Below, one piece after another: positions 1 through 10,228 of a stretch of DNA of 64,000 nt. The position numbers and the translations under genes were made by a program. Under the pieces are notes generated by a model. It saw only the letters and a program-made list of their open reading frames with translations, was not told the origin of the DNA and did not search any database. This DNA comes from Pseudomonas sp. A34-9. GTDB lineage: Bacteria > Pseudomonadota > Gammaproteobacteria > Pseudomonadales > Pseudomonadaceae. Position 1 is the first letter of the stretch. Every line of letters starts with the position of its first letter. The stretch covers positions 5,172,501 to 5,236,500 of the forward strand of contig NZ_CP119967.1 in assembly GCF_029543085.1 (NCBI RefSeq). The letters are read 5' to 3'.

Positions 1-687
1 ACCCAACTGGGCCGTGGCGAGCCGATCGGCGACTGCGCCATCGTCATGTCGAGCATGCTCGATGCGGTGATGATCCGTACCTTCGCCCACAGCACTCTGA
101 CCGAATTTGCGGCCAACTCGCGCGTACCGGTGATCAACGGCCTGTCCGATGACCTGCACCCGTGCCAGTTGCTGGCCGACATGCAGACCTTCCTTGAACA
201 CCGTGGCTCGATTCAGGGCAAAACCGTGGCCTGGATCGGCGACGGCAATAACATGTGCAACAGTTATATAGAGGCGGCGATCCAGTTCGACTTCCAGTTG
301 CGCGTCGCCTGCCCGGAAGGCTACGAGCCCAACCCGGAGTTCGTGGCCAAGGCTGGCGAGCGTGTGACCATTGTCCGCGATCCGCAGGACGCCGTGCGCG
401 GCGCGCATCTGGTGAGCACCGATGTCTGGACTTCGATGGGTCAGGAAGAGGAAACTGCCAAGCGCCTCAAGTTGTTCGCCCCGTTCCAGGTCAACCGCGC
501 CCTGCTCGACCTCGCTGCCGAGGACGTGCTGTTCATGCACTGTTTGCCTGCGCACCGTGGCGAAGAAATCAGCCTCGACCTGCTTGATGACCCGCGCTCC
601 GTCGCCTGGGATCAGGCAGAAAACCGTCTCCACGCACAGAAGGCCCTGCTCGAGTTCCTCGTCGAACCGGCATATCACCACGCATGA
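1..687 (+). CDS. argF: ornithine carbamoyltransferase, 5' truncated by window edge
   Basis: Anabolic ornithine carbamoyltransferase, which joins carbamoyl phosphate and ornithine to give citrulline in cytosolic arginine synthesis. The reading frame is open from base 1, so the gene enters from the left. The N-terminal part with the carbamoyl-phosphate STRT loop lies outside. Visible hallmarks are HPCQLLAD (ornithine and carbamoyl-phosphate contacts), the second-domain strand [10 protein letters not shown] and the [10 protein letters not shown] loop with the catalytic Cys near the C-terminus. About 228 residues are present out of roughly 305 expected. The stop overlaps the next ATG by 4 bases (ATGA), so it is probably co-transcribed with the ABC ATPase. 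An internal ATG at 46 is not the real start. Confidence 0.97.
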   Translation, partial: TQLGRGEPIGDCAIVMSSMLDAVMIRTFAHSTLTEFAANSRVPVINGLSDDLHPCQLLADMQTFLEHRGSIQGKTVAWIGDGNNMCNSYIEAAIQFDFQLRVACPEGYEPNPEFVAKAGERVTIVRDPQDAVRGAHLVSTDVWTSMGQEEETAKRLKLFAPFQVNRALLDLAAEDVLFMHCLPAHRGEEISLDLLDDPRSVAWDQAENRLHAQKALLEFLVEPAYHHA

Positions 688-1793
688 GCCATGAATTACT
701 GCTGAACCTGCGCAACCTCGCTTGCGGCTATCAAGACCAACGCGTGGTGCAGAACCTCAATCTGCACCTCAACGCCGGTGACATCGGCTGCCTGCTCGGC
801 TCGTCCGGCTGCGGCAAGACCACCACCCTGCGCGCCATCGCCGGTTTCGAACCGGTGCACGAAGGTGAAATCACCCTCGGTGGCGAGACCATTTCCAGCG
901 CCGGTTTCACCCTCGCGCCGGAGAAACGCCGGATCGGCATGGTGTTCCAGGATTACGCGCTGTTCCCGCACCTGAGCGTCGCCGACAACATTGCCTTCGG
1001 TATCCGCAAGCACCCGAACAAAGAGCGCATCACCGCAGAGTTGCTCGAACTGGTCAACCTGAAAAACCTTGGCAAACGCTTCCCGCACGAGTTGTCCGGC
1101 GGTCAGCAACAGCGCGTCGCCCTCGCCCGCGCCCTGGCGCCGGAGCCGCAATTGCTGCTGCTCGACGAGCCGTTCTCCAACCTCGATGGCGAACTGCGCC
1201 GCAAGCTCAGTCATGAAGTGCGCGACATCCTCAAGGCCCGTGGCACCAGCGCGATTCTGGTGACGCACGACCAGGAAGAAGCCTTCGCCGTCAGCGATCA
1301 CGTCGGTGTGTTCAAGGAAGGTCGACTGGAGCAGTGGGACACGCCGTACAACCTGTATCACGAACCGGCCACGCCGTTTGTAGCGAGCTTTATCGGACAG
1401 GGTTACTTCATTCGCGGCCAGCTCGGCAGCCCGGAATCGGTGCAGACTGAACTGGGCGAGCTGCGTGGCAATCGGGCTTACACCTGGCCGATTGGCGGCG
1501 CGGTGGATGTGTTGCTGCGTCCGGACGACATCGTTTATGCGCCGGACAGTGGGCTGAAAGCGCGGATTGTCGGCAAGACGTTCCTTGGGGCGTCGACGCT
1601 GTATCGTTTGCAACTGCCGACGGGTGCGCAGCTGGAATCGATTTTCCCCAGCCATGCCGATCATCAGGTGGGGGCTGAGGTGGGGATTCGTGTCGCTGCC
1701 GAACACCTCGTCCTGTTCCAGGCCAGCGGCAGTACCGCGGCACAAATCCCGGCTGCGGAAAACGGCGTGCGCCGCTACAGCGCCGCCCTCTAA
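684..1793 (+). CDS. ABC transporter ATP-binding protein (FbpC/PotA-like)
   Basis: Cytoplasmic ATPase subunit of an import-type ABC transporter, 369 residues. Walker [10 protein letters not shown] is at about residues 39-47, the signature LSGGQQQR at about 137-144, Walker B LLLLDEP at about 157-163 and the switch His in LVTHDQEEA. The last 120 residues form an OB-like regulatory domain (LLRPDD motif), as in the iron(III) and polyamine importer ATPases. It overlaps argF by 4 bases. No permease or binding-protein gene is nearby, so the substrate cannot be read from context. The same argF-ATPase pairing is familiar from other Pseudomonas. Confident on family, not on substrate. Confidence 0.9.
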   Translation: MSHELLLNLRNLACGYQDQRVVQNLNLHLNAGDIGCLLGSSGCGKTTTLRAIAGFEPVHEGEITLGGETISSAGFTLAPEKRRIGMVFQDYALFPHLSVADNIAFGIRKHPNKERITAELLELVNLKNLGKRFPHELSGGQQQRVALARALAPEPQLLLLDEPFSNLDGELRRKLSHEVRDILKARGTSAILVTHDQEEAFAVSDHVGVFKEGRLEQWDTPYNLYHEPATPFVASFIGQGYFIRGQLGSPESVQTELGELRGNRAYTWPIGGAVDVLLRPDDIVYAPDSGLKARIVGKTFLGASTLYRLQLPTGAQLESIFPSHADHQVGAEVGIRVAAEHLVLFQASGSTAAQIPAAENGVRRYSAAL

Positions 1794-1868
1794 GATCAAA
1801 AGATCGCAGCCTGCGGCAGCTCCTGCATTGATCCCTGTAGGAGCTGCGGCAGGCTGCGATCTTTTGAC
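1793..1868. repeat. REP-type inverted repeat (AAGATCGCAGCC family), copy 1
   Basis: Two long arms, AAAGATCGCAGCCTGCGGC and its near complement, surround a short loop and end in T-rich sequence. It lies between the convergent ABC ATPase and phzF-like genes, and its hairpin can serve as a bidirectional terminator. Nine fuller and one partial copy of this family occur in the window. Confidence 0.9.
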
Positions 1869-1869
1869 T

Positions 1870-2652
1870 TTAAGCTAGCAGCAACGTACCGCTCGCAACC
1901 AGCGTCGCATTACCGCCAATCTTCACTCGCTCACCCTCCAACCGACAAAACAACTCCCCACCCCGCGCCGAACGCTGGCACGCGGTCAGGCTCGATTTGC
2001 CCAAACGTCTGGACCAATACGGAATCAGACTGCAGTGGGTCGAGCCGGTCACCGGATCTTCATTGATGCCAATCGCCGGTCCGAAATAGCGCGAGACGAA
2101 GTCGTGCTGATTGCCTCGCGCCGTGACGATCGCGCCGAGCCACGGCAGCTTGGCCAACGCGACCATGTCGGGCTTGCAATCAAGCACGGCCTGCTCCGAC
2201 TCCAGCACCACAAACAGTTCGTTTGAGCCAAGTACATCAACCGCTTCAACACCCAGCGCCCGCTCGACATCCAGGGTAACGCCGATCTCTGACGGCATGA
2301 TCGATGGAAAATCCAGCCACAACCGATCACCTTCCCGAGTGACGCTCAACGGGCCGGATTTAGAGGTGAAGTCGATACGCTCGACGGTTTCCTTGTAAAT
2401 CTCGAACAGCACATAAGCACTGGCCAGCGTAGCGTGCCCGCACAGCGGCACTTCAGTGGTCGGGGTGAACCAACGGATGTGCCACGCCTGACCTTCGCGG
2501 ACCAGAAACGCGGTTTCCGCCAGATTGTGTTCCGCGGCGATGTTCTGCATCAGCTCATCCGCGAGCCAGGCATCCAGCCGATAAATCATCGCCGGATTGC
2601 CGCTGAACGGTCGATCACTGAATGCGTCGACCTGATGAAACTCAAGCTGCAT
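1870..2652 (-). CDS. PhzF family isomerase/epimerase
   Basis: Member of the PhzF/diaminopimelate-epimerase-like fold family, 260 residues. The N-terminus (QVDAFSDRPFSGNPA) carries the typical FxGNP motif, followed by the NLAETAF segment with the Glu that serves as acid/base in PhzF, then a PLCGHATLAS motif and, in the C-terminal half, DPVTGSTHC. The fold is two pseudo-repeats. An ATG exists at 2658, but the ribosome-binding sequence GAGGGAG abuts it directly, whereas the ATG at 2652 has normal spacing, so 2652 is preferred. It converges on the REP at its 3' end. The substrate is unknown: there is no phenazine operon here, so a role in phenazine synthesis should not be assumed. Confidence 0.88.
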   Translation of the reverse strand: MQLEFHQVDAFSDRPFSGNPAMIYRLDAWLADELMQNIAAEHNLAETAFLVREGQAWHIRWFTPTTEVPLCGHATLASAYVLFEIYKETVERIDFTSKSGPLSVTREGDRLWLDFPSIMPSEIGVTLDVERALGVEAVDVLGSNELFVVLESEQAVLDCKPDMVALAKLPWLGAIVTARGNQHDFVSRYFGPAIGINEDPVTGSTHCSLIPYWSRRLGKSSLTACQRSARGGELFCRLEGERVKIGGNATLVASGTLLLA

Positions 2653-2747
2653 AACCATCTCCCTCAGTCAGTCTGCCGAGCATGCAACCACGAAGCGATC
2701 AGCGCCAGTGACAGAACCGGCCAATTTTCTGCATACAGCGATAACGG

Positions 2748-3218
2748 CTACGGGCGGCCGATATCGGCAAATTTCGCCTGGGTATGTTCGGCGAGCACAG
2801 CGGGCGCCAATTCGACTTCCAGCCCTCGCCGACCGGCGCTGACATAAATAGTCGCAAAACCCTGAGCCGAGTTATCGATAAAGGTGCGCAGGCGCTTCTT
2901 CTGCCCCAGCGGGCTGATGCCGCCCAACAGATAACCGGTGGAGCGCTGGGCGGCTGCCGGGTCAGCCATCTCGACTTTTTTCACCCCGGCAGCCTGCGCC
3001 AGGCCTTTTAGGTCAAGGCTTCCGACGACCGGTACGACTGCCACCAGCAACTCACCTTTTTCGCTGGCTGCGAGCAAGGTCTTGAACACCTGCGCCGGCT
3101 CAAGTGCCAGCTTTTCTGCGGCCTCCAGTCCATAGGACGCGGCTTTGGGGTCATGTTCGTAACTGTGCACGCGATGTTCGGCACGAACTTTTTTCAACAA
3201 GTCCAACGCAGGGGTCAT
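2748..3218 (-). CDS. ybaK: Cys-tRNA(Pro)/Cys-tRNA(Cys) deacylase YbaK
   Basis: Editing deacylase of the YbaK/EbsC family, 156 residues, which hydrolyses mischarged Cys-tRNA(Pro) in the cytosol. Family features are an early HDP segment, the conserved VFKTLL strand containing the functional Lys, a VVPV strand, the [14 protein letters not shown] loop, which is the diagnostic motif, and a C-terminal [13 protein letters not shown] segment. Length matches E. coli YbaK. It lies upstream of the phzF-like gene on the same strand with a 95-base gap, so it may be transcribed alone. The stretch to its right, 3219-3580, holds its promoter region and that of glpF. Confidence 0.93.
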   Translation of the reverse strand: MTPALDLLKKVRAEHRVHSYEHDPKAASYGLEAAEKLALEPAQVFKTLLAASEKGELLVAVVPVVGSLDLKGLAQAAGVKKVEMADPAAAQRSTGYLLGGISPLGQKKRLRTFIDNSAQGFATIYVSAGRRGLEVELAPAVLAEHTQAKFADIGRP

Positions 3219-3409
3219 GGCAGCTCCGGGCTCGGCAGTGACGGAAAAACACTGTGCCGGATTCTAGGTGATCGGCCCCTAAAAGGCTCTATCCCAAGCC
3301 GCGATTCCCGTGACTTGCAGGCATTCTGAGCGCGCCGTTCTGCATCGACGGCGGAGGATCATTCACACAGCGAATAGTTTTATTGTGACCGATGGTTCAC
3401 TTTCGACCT

Positions 3410-3444
3410 TTGACAGGTTTGTTTCTTGTCTATATTTTTTCGAA
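3410..3444 (+). promoter_or_regulatory. putative glpF sigma-70 promoter with GlpR-like half-site
   Basis: TTGACA at 3410-3415 and TATTTT at 3433-3438 with 17-base spacing. TTTTTTCGAA at 3435-3444 overlaps the -10 box and differs by one base from the E. coli GlpR half-site WATKYTCGWW. Glycerol-3-phosphate-responsive repression by the nearby glpR is inferred. The leader to glpF is about 135 bases. Nothing else was recognised in the 3219-3580 gap apart from the Crc-type site. Confidence 0.55.
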
Positions 3445-3557
3445 TCTGAATAATGTAAGAATTATCGTCATCGCAGCACCCAGCAGTAAACCGGGAAAGG
3501 AATGGGGATTCCTGACCGGGGAAAATCGCGCCCTGCCCTACCGGCAAGACGCCAGAC

Positions 3558-3574
3558 AACAACAAAAATCGAGG
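3558..3574 (+). promoter_or_regulatory. Crc/Hfq-type AAnAAnAA site and RBS before glpF
   Basis: AACAACAA at 3558-3565 fits the AAnAAnAA catabolite-repression motif recognised by Hfq with Crc in Pseudomonas. It sits just before the ribosome-binding GAGG at 3571-3574, which is 6 bases from the glpF ATG at 3581. This supports translational repression in rich carbon sources and fixes the start. Confidence 0.5.
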
Positions 3575-3580
3575 TTTTCA

Positions 3581-4432
3581 ATGACAACTGCTTTACAGCA
3601 ACCATCGCTCTCGAGCCAATGCATGGCCGAATTTCTGGGTACTGCACTGCTGATCTTTTTCGGCACCGGTTGCGTCGCCGCGCTCAAAGTCGCGGGCGCC
3701 AGCTTCGGTCTGTGGGAAATCAGCATCATTTGGGGCGTCGGCGTGAGCATGGCGATCTACCTCACTGCCGGGGTTTCCGGCGCTCACCTGAACCCGGCGG
3801 TCAGTATCGCGCTCGCGATCTTCGCTGACTTCGAAAAGCGCAAACTGCCGTTCTACATTCTTGCCCAGATCGCCGGCGCCTTCTGCGGAGCGCTGCTGGT
3901 TTACACGCTGTACAGCAATCTGTTCTTCGATTACGAACAAACTCACCAAATGGTTCGCGGTTCGGCTGCCAGCCTTGAGTTGGCCTCGGTGTTCTCGACC
4001 TTCCCGAACCCGGTGCTGTCGACTGCTCAAGCTTTCCTGGTGGAGATGATCATCACTGCCATCCTGATGGGCGTGATCATGTCCCTCACCGATGACAACA
4101 ACGGCCTGCCGAAAGGCCCGCTGGCGCCGCTGCTGATCGGGTTGCTGATCGCGGTGATCGGCAGCTCGATGGGCCCGCTGACCGGGTTCGCGATGAACCC
4201 GGCACGTGACTTCGGTCCGAAACTGATGACTTTCTTCGCCGGCTGGGGTGAAATTTCCTTCACTGGCGGCCGCGATATTCCCTATTTCCTGATTCCGATT
4301 TTTGCACCGATTGTCGGTGCCTGCCTCGGCGCTGCCGGGTATCGCGGGCTCATCGCCCGTCACCTGACCGGCGCCACACCTGCTACAAAGGATGCAGAAC
4401 CGGCCATTGACGGCAAACCAAGAACTTCTTGA
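3581..4432 (+). CDS. glpF: glycerol facilitator (aquaglyceroporin)
   Basis: Inner-membrane glycerol channel, 283 residues, six membrane helices plus two half-helices. The two NPA boxes are HLNPAVS (residues 71-73) and MNPARDFGP (206-210). The Asp after the second NPAR is characteristic of glycerol-conducting members as opposed to water-only channels. The open frame extends upstream to 3392, but the ATG at 3581 has a good GAGG ribosome-binding site and starts the known conserved N-terminus. It is first of the glp cluster, 77 bases before glpK. Glycerol enters through GlpF and is trapped by GlpK as glycerol-3-phosphate. Confidence 0.95.
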   Translation: MTTALQQPSLSSQCMAEFLGTALLIFFGTGCVAALKVAGASFGLWEISIIWGVGVSMAIYLTAGVSGAHLNPAVSIALAIFADFEKRKLPFYILAQIAGAFCGALLVYTLYSNLFFDYEQTHQMVRGSAASLELASVFSTFPNPVLSTAQAFLVEMIITAILMGVIMSLTDDNNGLPKGPLAPLLIGLLIAVIGSSMGPLTGFAMNPARDFGPKLMTFFAGWGEISFTGGRDIPYFLIPIFAPIVGACLGAAGYRGLIARHLTGATPATKDAEPAIDGKPRTS

Positions 4433-4461
4433 AACAGTCGGCGCAGGCTCCTGCCCAATAG

Positions 4462-6012
<1,551 letters not shown>

Positions 6013-6107
6013 GCCAACCTTCAGATCCAGATAGGCATCTAACTGGTAGGGAGCGGATTCCTGCGGCATCATGGGCAAATTTTGCACGGCAGCCCAAAGG
6101 AAGCCCC

Positions 6108-6863
6108 ATGAATCTGCCTCCCCGTCAGCAGCAAATCCTCGAGCTGGTCCGCGAACGCGGCTATGTGAGCATCGAGGAAATGGCCACGCTGTTCGTTGTT
6201 ACCCCGCAAACCATCCGCCGCGATATCAATCAGCTCGCGGAAGCCAATCTGTTACGTCGCTACCATGGCGGCGCGGCCTACGATTCCAGCGTCGAAAACA
6301 CTGCCTATGCGATGCGCGCCGATCAGATGCGCGATGAAAAACAACGCATCGGTGAAGCCATCGCTGCGCAGATCCCCGATCACGCCTCGCTGTTCATCAA
6401 CATCGGCACCACCACCGAATCCATTGCCCGCGCCCTGCTCAATCACAATCATCTGAAGATCATCACCAACAACCTGCACGTAGCGTCGATGCTCAGTGCC
6501 AAGGATGATTTCGATGTGCTGCTGACCGGCGGCAATGTCCGTCGTGACGGCGGTGTGGTCGGCCAGGCGAGTGTGGATTTCATCAATCAGTTCAAGGTTG
6601 ATTTCGCCCTCGTCGGGATCAGTGGTATCGATGAGGACGGCAGTTTGCTCGACTTCGATTATCAGGAAGTGCGGGTGTCGCAGGCGATCATTGCCAATGC
6701 GCGGCAGGTGATTCTGGCAGCCGACTCGAGCAAGTTCGGGCGGAATGCGATGATCCGGTTAGGGCCGATCAGCCTGATTGATTGCCTGGTGACCGATCAG
6801 CAGCCCGTGCCGGCGCTGGCGCAGTTGTTGAGTCAGCACAAGATTCGCCTGGAAGTCGTTTAA
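6108..6863 (+). CDS. glpR: glycerol-3-phosphate regulon repressor (DeoR family)
   Basis: DeoR-type repressor, 251 residues. The N-terminal winged helix-turn-helix ([20 protein letters not shown], then [13 protein letters not shown], residues 5-55) is followed by a DeoRC phosphosugar-sensing domain ([37 protein letters not shown]). In this family glycerol-3-phosphate relieves repression of glp genes. Its position between glpK and glpD and the GlpR-like half-sites around glpD (6957-7070) and glpF (3435) support the assignment. It is followed by a REP hairpin that probably limits read-through into glpD, leaving glpD with its own promoter. Confidence 0.94.
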   Translation: MNLPPRQQQILELVRERGYVSIEEMATLFVVTPQTIRRDINQLAEANLLRRYHGGAAYDSSVENTAYAMRADQMRDEKQRIGEAIAAQIPDHASLFINIGTTTESIARALLNHNHLKIITNNLHVASMLSAKDDFDVLLTGGNVRRDGGVVGQASVDFINQFKVDFALVGISGIDEDGSLLDFDYQEVRVSQAIIANARQVILAADSSKFGRNAMIRLGPISLIDCLVTDQQPVPALAQLLSQHKIRLEVV

Positions 6864-6870
6864 CCCCCCA

Positions 6871-6955
6871 AGATCAAAAGATCGCAGCCTTCGGCAGCTC
6901 CTACAGGTCAAGTGAACCCATGTAGAAGTTGCCGAAGGCTGCGATCTTTTACTTT
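6871..6955. repeat. REP-type inverted repeat, copy 2
   Basis: Arms AAAAGATCGCAGCCTTCGGC and its near complement flank a short spacer. In this copy the core is CCTTCGG with its exact partner CCGAAGG in the other arm. It lies between glpR and the glpD promoter region. Confidence 0.88.
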
Positions 6956-6956
6956 T

Positions 6957-7070
6957 AATGTTCGAAAATTTTCTTTTAATCGCCCTTCGATGAGTTTTTT
7001 CAATCGAACGTGACTGGCTGTGCGCGTGTTTATGGGCTACCATTTTCGCAAATGAACATTAATGTTCGAT
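6957..7070 (+). promoter_or_regulatory. candidate GlpR operator cluster upstream of glpD
   Basis: AATGTTCGAA (6957-6966) and AATGTTCGAT (7061-7070) each match the E. coli GlpR half-site WATKYTCGWW exactly. ATCGAACG (about 7003-7010) and CATTTTCGCA (7041-7050) are weaker copies. GAACATTAATGTTC at 7054-7067 is a perfect 14-bp palindrome. The two exact half-sites bracket the region from which glpD (ATG 7109) must be transcribed. Repression by GlpR is inferred. Confidence 0.6.
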
Positions 7071-7108
7071 TTCCAATATAGAAAATCAAAAGAACCCGAG
7101 GCCAGCCG

Positions 7109-8644
7109 ATGTCCACCTCTACCTTGCGTACGCCCCCTCTTTCCGAGATCTACGACATCGCCGTGATCGGCGGCGGGATCAATGGCGTGGGGATCGCAGC
7201 GGATGCCGCCGGTCGCGGGCTTTCGGTGTTCCTTTGCGAAAAGGACGATCTGGCCAGCCACACCTCGTCGGCCAGCAGCAAGCTGATTCACGGTGGCTTG
7301 CGCTACCTCGAACATTACGAATTCCGCCTGGTGCGCGAAGCGCTGGCCGAACGTGAAGTGCTGCTGGCCAAGGCGCCACACATCGTCAAGCCAATGCGTT
7401 TCGTGCTGCCGCACCGTCCGCACCTGCGCCCGGCGTGGATGATTCGTGCGGGCCTGTTCCTGTATGACAACCTCGGCAAGCGCGAAAAACTGCCAGGTTC
7501 GAAAAGCCTGAAGTTCGGCGCCGACAGCGCGCTGAAAAGCGAAATCAAGAAAGGCTTCGAATACTCCGACTGCTGGGTCGACGACGCTCGCCTCGTGGTT
7601 CTGAACGCCATGGCCGCCCGCGAAAAAGGCGCCCACGTGCACACCCAGACTCGCTGCGTCAGCGCCCGCCGCGCCAAGGGCCTGTGGCAACTGAATCTGG
7701 AACGTGCCGACGGCAGCCTGTTTTCGATCACTGCCAAAGCGCTGGTCAACGCCGCTGGCCCGTGGGTCGCCAAGTTCATTCGTGATGACCTGAAGATGGA
7801 ATCGCCGTACGGCATCCGTCTGATTCAGGGCAGCCACATCATCGTGCCGAAGTTGTACGAGGGTGATCACGCGCACATCCTGCAAAACGAAGATCAGCGC
7901 ATCGTCTTCACCATTCCGTACCTGAACCACTTCACCCTGATCGGCACCACCGACCGTGAATACACCGGTGATCCGGCGAAAGTGGCAATCACCGAAGGCG
8001 AAACCGATTACCTGCTGAAAGTGGTCAACGCGCACTTCAAGCAGCAGATCAGCCGTGACGACATCCAGCACAGCTACTCGGGCGTACGCCCACTGTGCAA
8101 CGACGAATCCGACAACCCGTCGGCCGTCACCCGCGATTACACCCTGGCCTTGTCGGCTGGCAGCGAAGAAGCGCCACTGCTGTCGGTGTTCGGCGGCAAG
8201 CTGACCACCTACCGCAAACTCGCTGAGTCGGCGATGGCGCAGTTGCTGCCATTTTTCACCCAGATGCGCCCGAGCTGGACAGCTACCGCGACCCTGCCCG
8301 GCGGCGAAGACATGACCACGCCACAGGCTTTGTGCGCGCAGATTCGCGACAAGTTCGACTTCGTGCCGACCGAGATCGCTCGCCGCTGGTCCACCACTTA
8401 CGGCAGCCGCACCTGGCGGATGCTTGAAGGCGTGGAAACCCTGGCCGACATGGGTGAGCACCTGGGCGGCGGACTCTATACCCGTGAAGTCGATTACCTG
8501 TGCAGCGAAGAGTGGGCTACCACGGCGCACGACATTCTGTGGCGTCGCAGCAAACTGGGGCTGTTCACCACCCCGGTCGAGCAGGAGAAGCTGGCGGCTT
8601 ACCTGGGCAAGGTCGAGCAGAATCGCAAGATTGAAGCGGCCTGA
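7109..8644 (+). CDS. glpD: aerobic glycerol-3-phosphate dehydrogenase
   Basis: FAD-dependent, membrane-associated dehydrogenase that oxidises glycerol-3-phosphate to dihydroxyacetone phosphate and feeds electrons to quinone, 511 residues. The dinucleotide-binding motif IGGGINGVGIAADAAGRG is at about residues 20-37, followed by the E-KDDLASHTSSASSKLIHGGLRYLE block, NAAGPW, and the C-terminal SVFGGKLTTYRKLAE motif. It completes the pathway started by GlpF and GlpK. It has its own upstream GlpR-like sites and is closed by a strong terminator at 8667-8700, so it is likely a single-gene transcript. Confidence 0.97.
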   Translation: MSTSTLRTPPLSEIYDIAVIGGGINGVGIAADAAGRGLSVFLCEKDDLASHTSSASSKLIHGGLRYLEHYEFRLVREALAEREVLLAKAPHIVKPMRFVLPHRPHLRPAWMIRAGLFLYDNLGKREKLPGSKSLKFGADSALKSEIKKGFEYSDCWVDDARLVVLNAMAAREKGAHVHTQTRCVSARRAKGLWQLNLERADGSLFSITAKALVNAAGPWVAKFIRDDLKMESPYGIRLIQGSHIIVPKLYEGDHAHILQNEDQRIVFTIPYLNHFTLIGTTDREYTGDPAKVAITEGETDYLLKVVNAHFKQQISRDDIQHSYSGVRPLCNDESDNPSAVTRDYTLALSAGSEEAPLLSVFGGKLTTYRKLAESAMAQLLPFFTQMRPSWTATATLPGGEDMTTPQALCAQIRDKFDFVPTEIARRWSTTYGSRTWRMLEGVETLADMGEHLGGGLYTREVDYLCSEEWATTAHDILWRRSKLGLFTTPVEQEKLAAYLGKVEQNRKIEAA

Positions 8645-8666
8645 TCTGAACATCGCTTGATCGAAG

Positions 8667-8700
8667 GCCCCTGAATTGTGAGATTCAGGGGCTTTTTTTT
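8667..8700 (+). terminator. intrinsic terminator after glpD
   Basis: Perfect 10-bp stem GCCCCTGAAT / ATTCAGGGGC with loop TGTGAG, followed by eight T. Located 22 bases after the glpD stop. Confidence 0.95.
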
Positions 8701-8720
8701 ATCCGCGCCGGACGCTGAAT

Positions 8721-8819
8721 CGGTGGCAAGGGAACTTGCTCCCGCGGGGTCGCGTAACGGCCCCGCTCATAAAAGCGGGCCTGCTGCGCAGTCCAACGGG
8801 AGCAAGCTCCCTCGCCACA
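8721..8819. repeat. inverted repeat of the GGGAGCAAGCTCCC family
   Basis: Outer arms GTGGCAAGGGAACTTGCTCC and GGAGCAAGCTCCCTCGCCAC are complementary. An inner hairpin, GCGGGGTCGC with a CCCGCT/AGCGGG stem, fills the middle. This is a second repeat family common in Pseudomonas intergenic DNA. It sits between the glpD terminator and the aat control region. Confidence 0.85.
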
Positions 8820-8854
8820 AAGGTCGTCGTGCCGGAAACAACCGGCAAAACAAC

Positions 8855-8901
8855 GTTCGGTTTTCCGAACGCGACCTCCCGATCAATTCGGATAACCGGA
8901 T
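8855..8901 (+). promoter_or_regulatory. two AauR-type binding sites upstream of aatJ
   Basis: TTCGGTTTTCCGAA at 8856-8869 is a perfect TTCGG-N4-CCGAA inverted repeat, the motif reported for the acidic amino acid regulator AauR in P. putida. A second, one-mismatch copy, TTCGGATAACCGGA, is at 8887-8900, 31 bases further on (three helical turns). They lie 108-122 and about 77-91 bases upstream of the -24 element, the usual place for a sigma-54 enhancer. Confidence 0.75.
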
Positions 8902-8976
8902 CAGCTTCGGCCAAAAACATCGACACAAAACTTTAATACCCTTAAAAATCAAACAGTTAACCTACGTCAACTGGTC

Positions 8977-8992
8977 TGGCACGACTCATGCT
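8977..8992 (+). promoter_or_regulatory. sigma-54 promoter of aatJ
   Basis: TGGCACGACTCATGCT matches the RpoN consensus TGGCACG-N4-TTGCA with GG (8978-8979) and GC (8990-8991) exactly 12 bases apart. Transcription would start near 9003, about 105 bases before the aatJ ATG. It fits activation by the sigma-54-dependent regulator AauR encoded downstream. Confidence 0.78.
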
Positions 8993-9108
8993 CTACACTC
9001 TCTCGACGAATGCCTGTTGCGCCAACACTTCAGGAGCCGTCAGGCATTCGAAGCACAAAAGGGCCGACAAACTGGCTCCATAAAAAAAACAATGTCGAGG
9101 AAAATTTG

Positions 9109-10035
9109 ATGCGCATCGTTCCCCATATCCTGGGCGCAGCCATTGCGGCCGCTCTGATCAGCACGCCAGTTTTCGCCGCCGAACTCACCGGCACCCTGAA
9201 GAAAATCAACGATTCGGGCACCATCACGCTCGCTCACCGCGACAGCTCCATTCCGTTTTCCTACATCGCGGACGCTTCCGGCAAACCCGTGGGCTACTCC
9301 CACGACATTCAAGTGGCCATCGTTGAAGCCCTGAAAAAAGACCTGAACAAGCCAGACCTGCAGGTCAAATACAACCTGGTGACCTCGCAAACCCGTATTC
9401 CGCTGATCCAGAACGGCACCGCGGATATCGAGTGCGGCTCCACCACCAACAACGCCGAACGCGCTCAACAAGTCGACTTCACCGTCAACATCTTCGAAAT
9501 CGGCACCCGTCTGCTGGTCAAGAAAGACAAGGATGGCAAGCCGTCCTACGCTGACTTTGCCGACCTGAAAGGCAAAAACGTCGTGACCACCGCCGGCACC
9601 ACGTCCGAGCGCATCATCAAGGCGATGAACGCCGACAAGCAGATGGGCATGAACATCATCTCCGCCAAAGACCACGGTGAATCCTTCAACATGCTGGAAA
9701 GCGGTCGCGCCGTTGCCTTCATGATGGACGACGCGCTGCTGGCCGGTGAAGAAGCCAAGGCCAAGAAGCCGGACGACTGGGTCATCACTGGTACTCCACA
9801 GTCCTTTGAAGCCTACGCGTGCATGGTTCGCAAAGACGACCCGGCCTTCAAGAAGGCTGTCGATGACGCCATCGTCGCCCTGTACAAGTCTGGCGAGATC
9901 AACAAGATCTACAGCAAGTGGTTCGAAAGCCCGGTTCCACCAAAAGGCCTGAACCTGAACTTCCCGATGAGCGACAAGGTAAAAGATCTGATCGCCAACC
10001 CGAGCGACAAGCCGGCGCCTGACGTAAAAATCTGA
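9109..10035 (+). CDS. aatJ: glutamate/aspartate ABC transporter, periplasmic binding protein
   Basis: Solute-binding protein of the acidic amino acid importer, 308 residues, bacterial family 3 type. The start at 9109 follows GAGG with correct spacing and yields a classical signal peptide (MRIVPHILGAAIAAALIS, cleavage after VFA near residue 23). The frame is open further upstream to 9010, but without a signal peptide. Conserved family blocks are the DSSIPFSY ligand strand, a QTRIPLIQNGTADIECG segment and TTAGTTSERI. An A-rich stretch just before the RBS (about 9082-9092) contains an AAnAAnAA Crc-type site. It heads aatJQMP and is controlled by the sigma-54 promoter at 8977. Confidence 0.95.
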   Translation: MRIVPHILGAAIAAALISTPVFAAELTGTLKKINDSGTITLAHRDSSIPFSYIADASGKPVGYSHDIQVAIVEALKKDLNKPDLQVKYNLVTSQTRIPLIQNGTADIECGSTTNNAERAQQVDFTVNIFEIGTRLLVKKDKDGKPSYADFADLKGKNVVTTAGTTSERIIKAMNADKQMGMNIISAKDHGESFNMLESGRAVAFMMDDALLAGEEAKAKKPDDWVITGTPQSFEAYACMVRKDDPAFKKAVDDAIVALYKSGEINKIYSKWFESPVPPKGLNLNFPMSDKVKDLIANPSDKPAPDVKI

Positions 10036-10053
10036 TTCCTGACTAACCTTATT

Positions 10054-10080
10054 GCCTGAGGGGGCCACTCTCCCTCAGGC
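10054..10080 (+). other. intercistronic hairpin between aatJ and aatQ
   Basis: GCCTGAGGG (10054-10062) pairs with CCCTCAGGC (10072-10080) across a 9-base loop. No T-run follows, so it is more likely an mRNA-stabilising or attenuating hairpin, which would let the binding protein be made in excess of the membrane subunits, than a full terminator. Confidence 0.65.
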
Positions 10081-10228
10081 GTCTGTTACTACCTGCGGGC
10101 TTTACTGTGGAACACTCGACCTGGCGGTTTTCGAGCCGATCGCGTGTGCCTGACGTTCAACGTCGGGAGGGAAAGGATCTTCCCCAAGCGGGTGCTTGTA
10201 CATCGATCGATCTCGAGGGGAGACCCTA

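Noticed and set aside
1870..2652. Phenazine biosynthesis locus
   Set aside because: Only a PhzF-fold protein is present; no other phz genes occur, and the PhzF family is much broader than phenazine synthesis.
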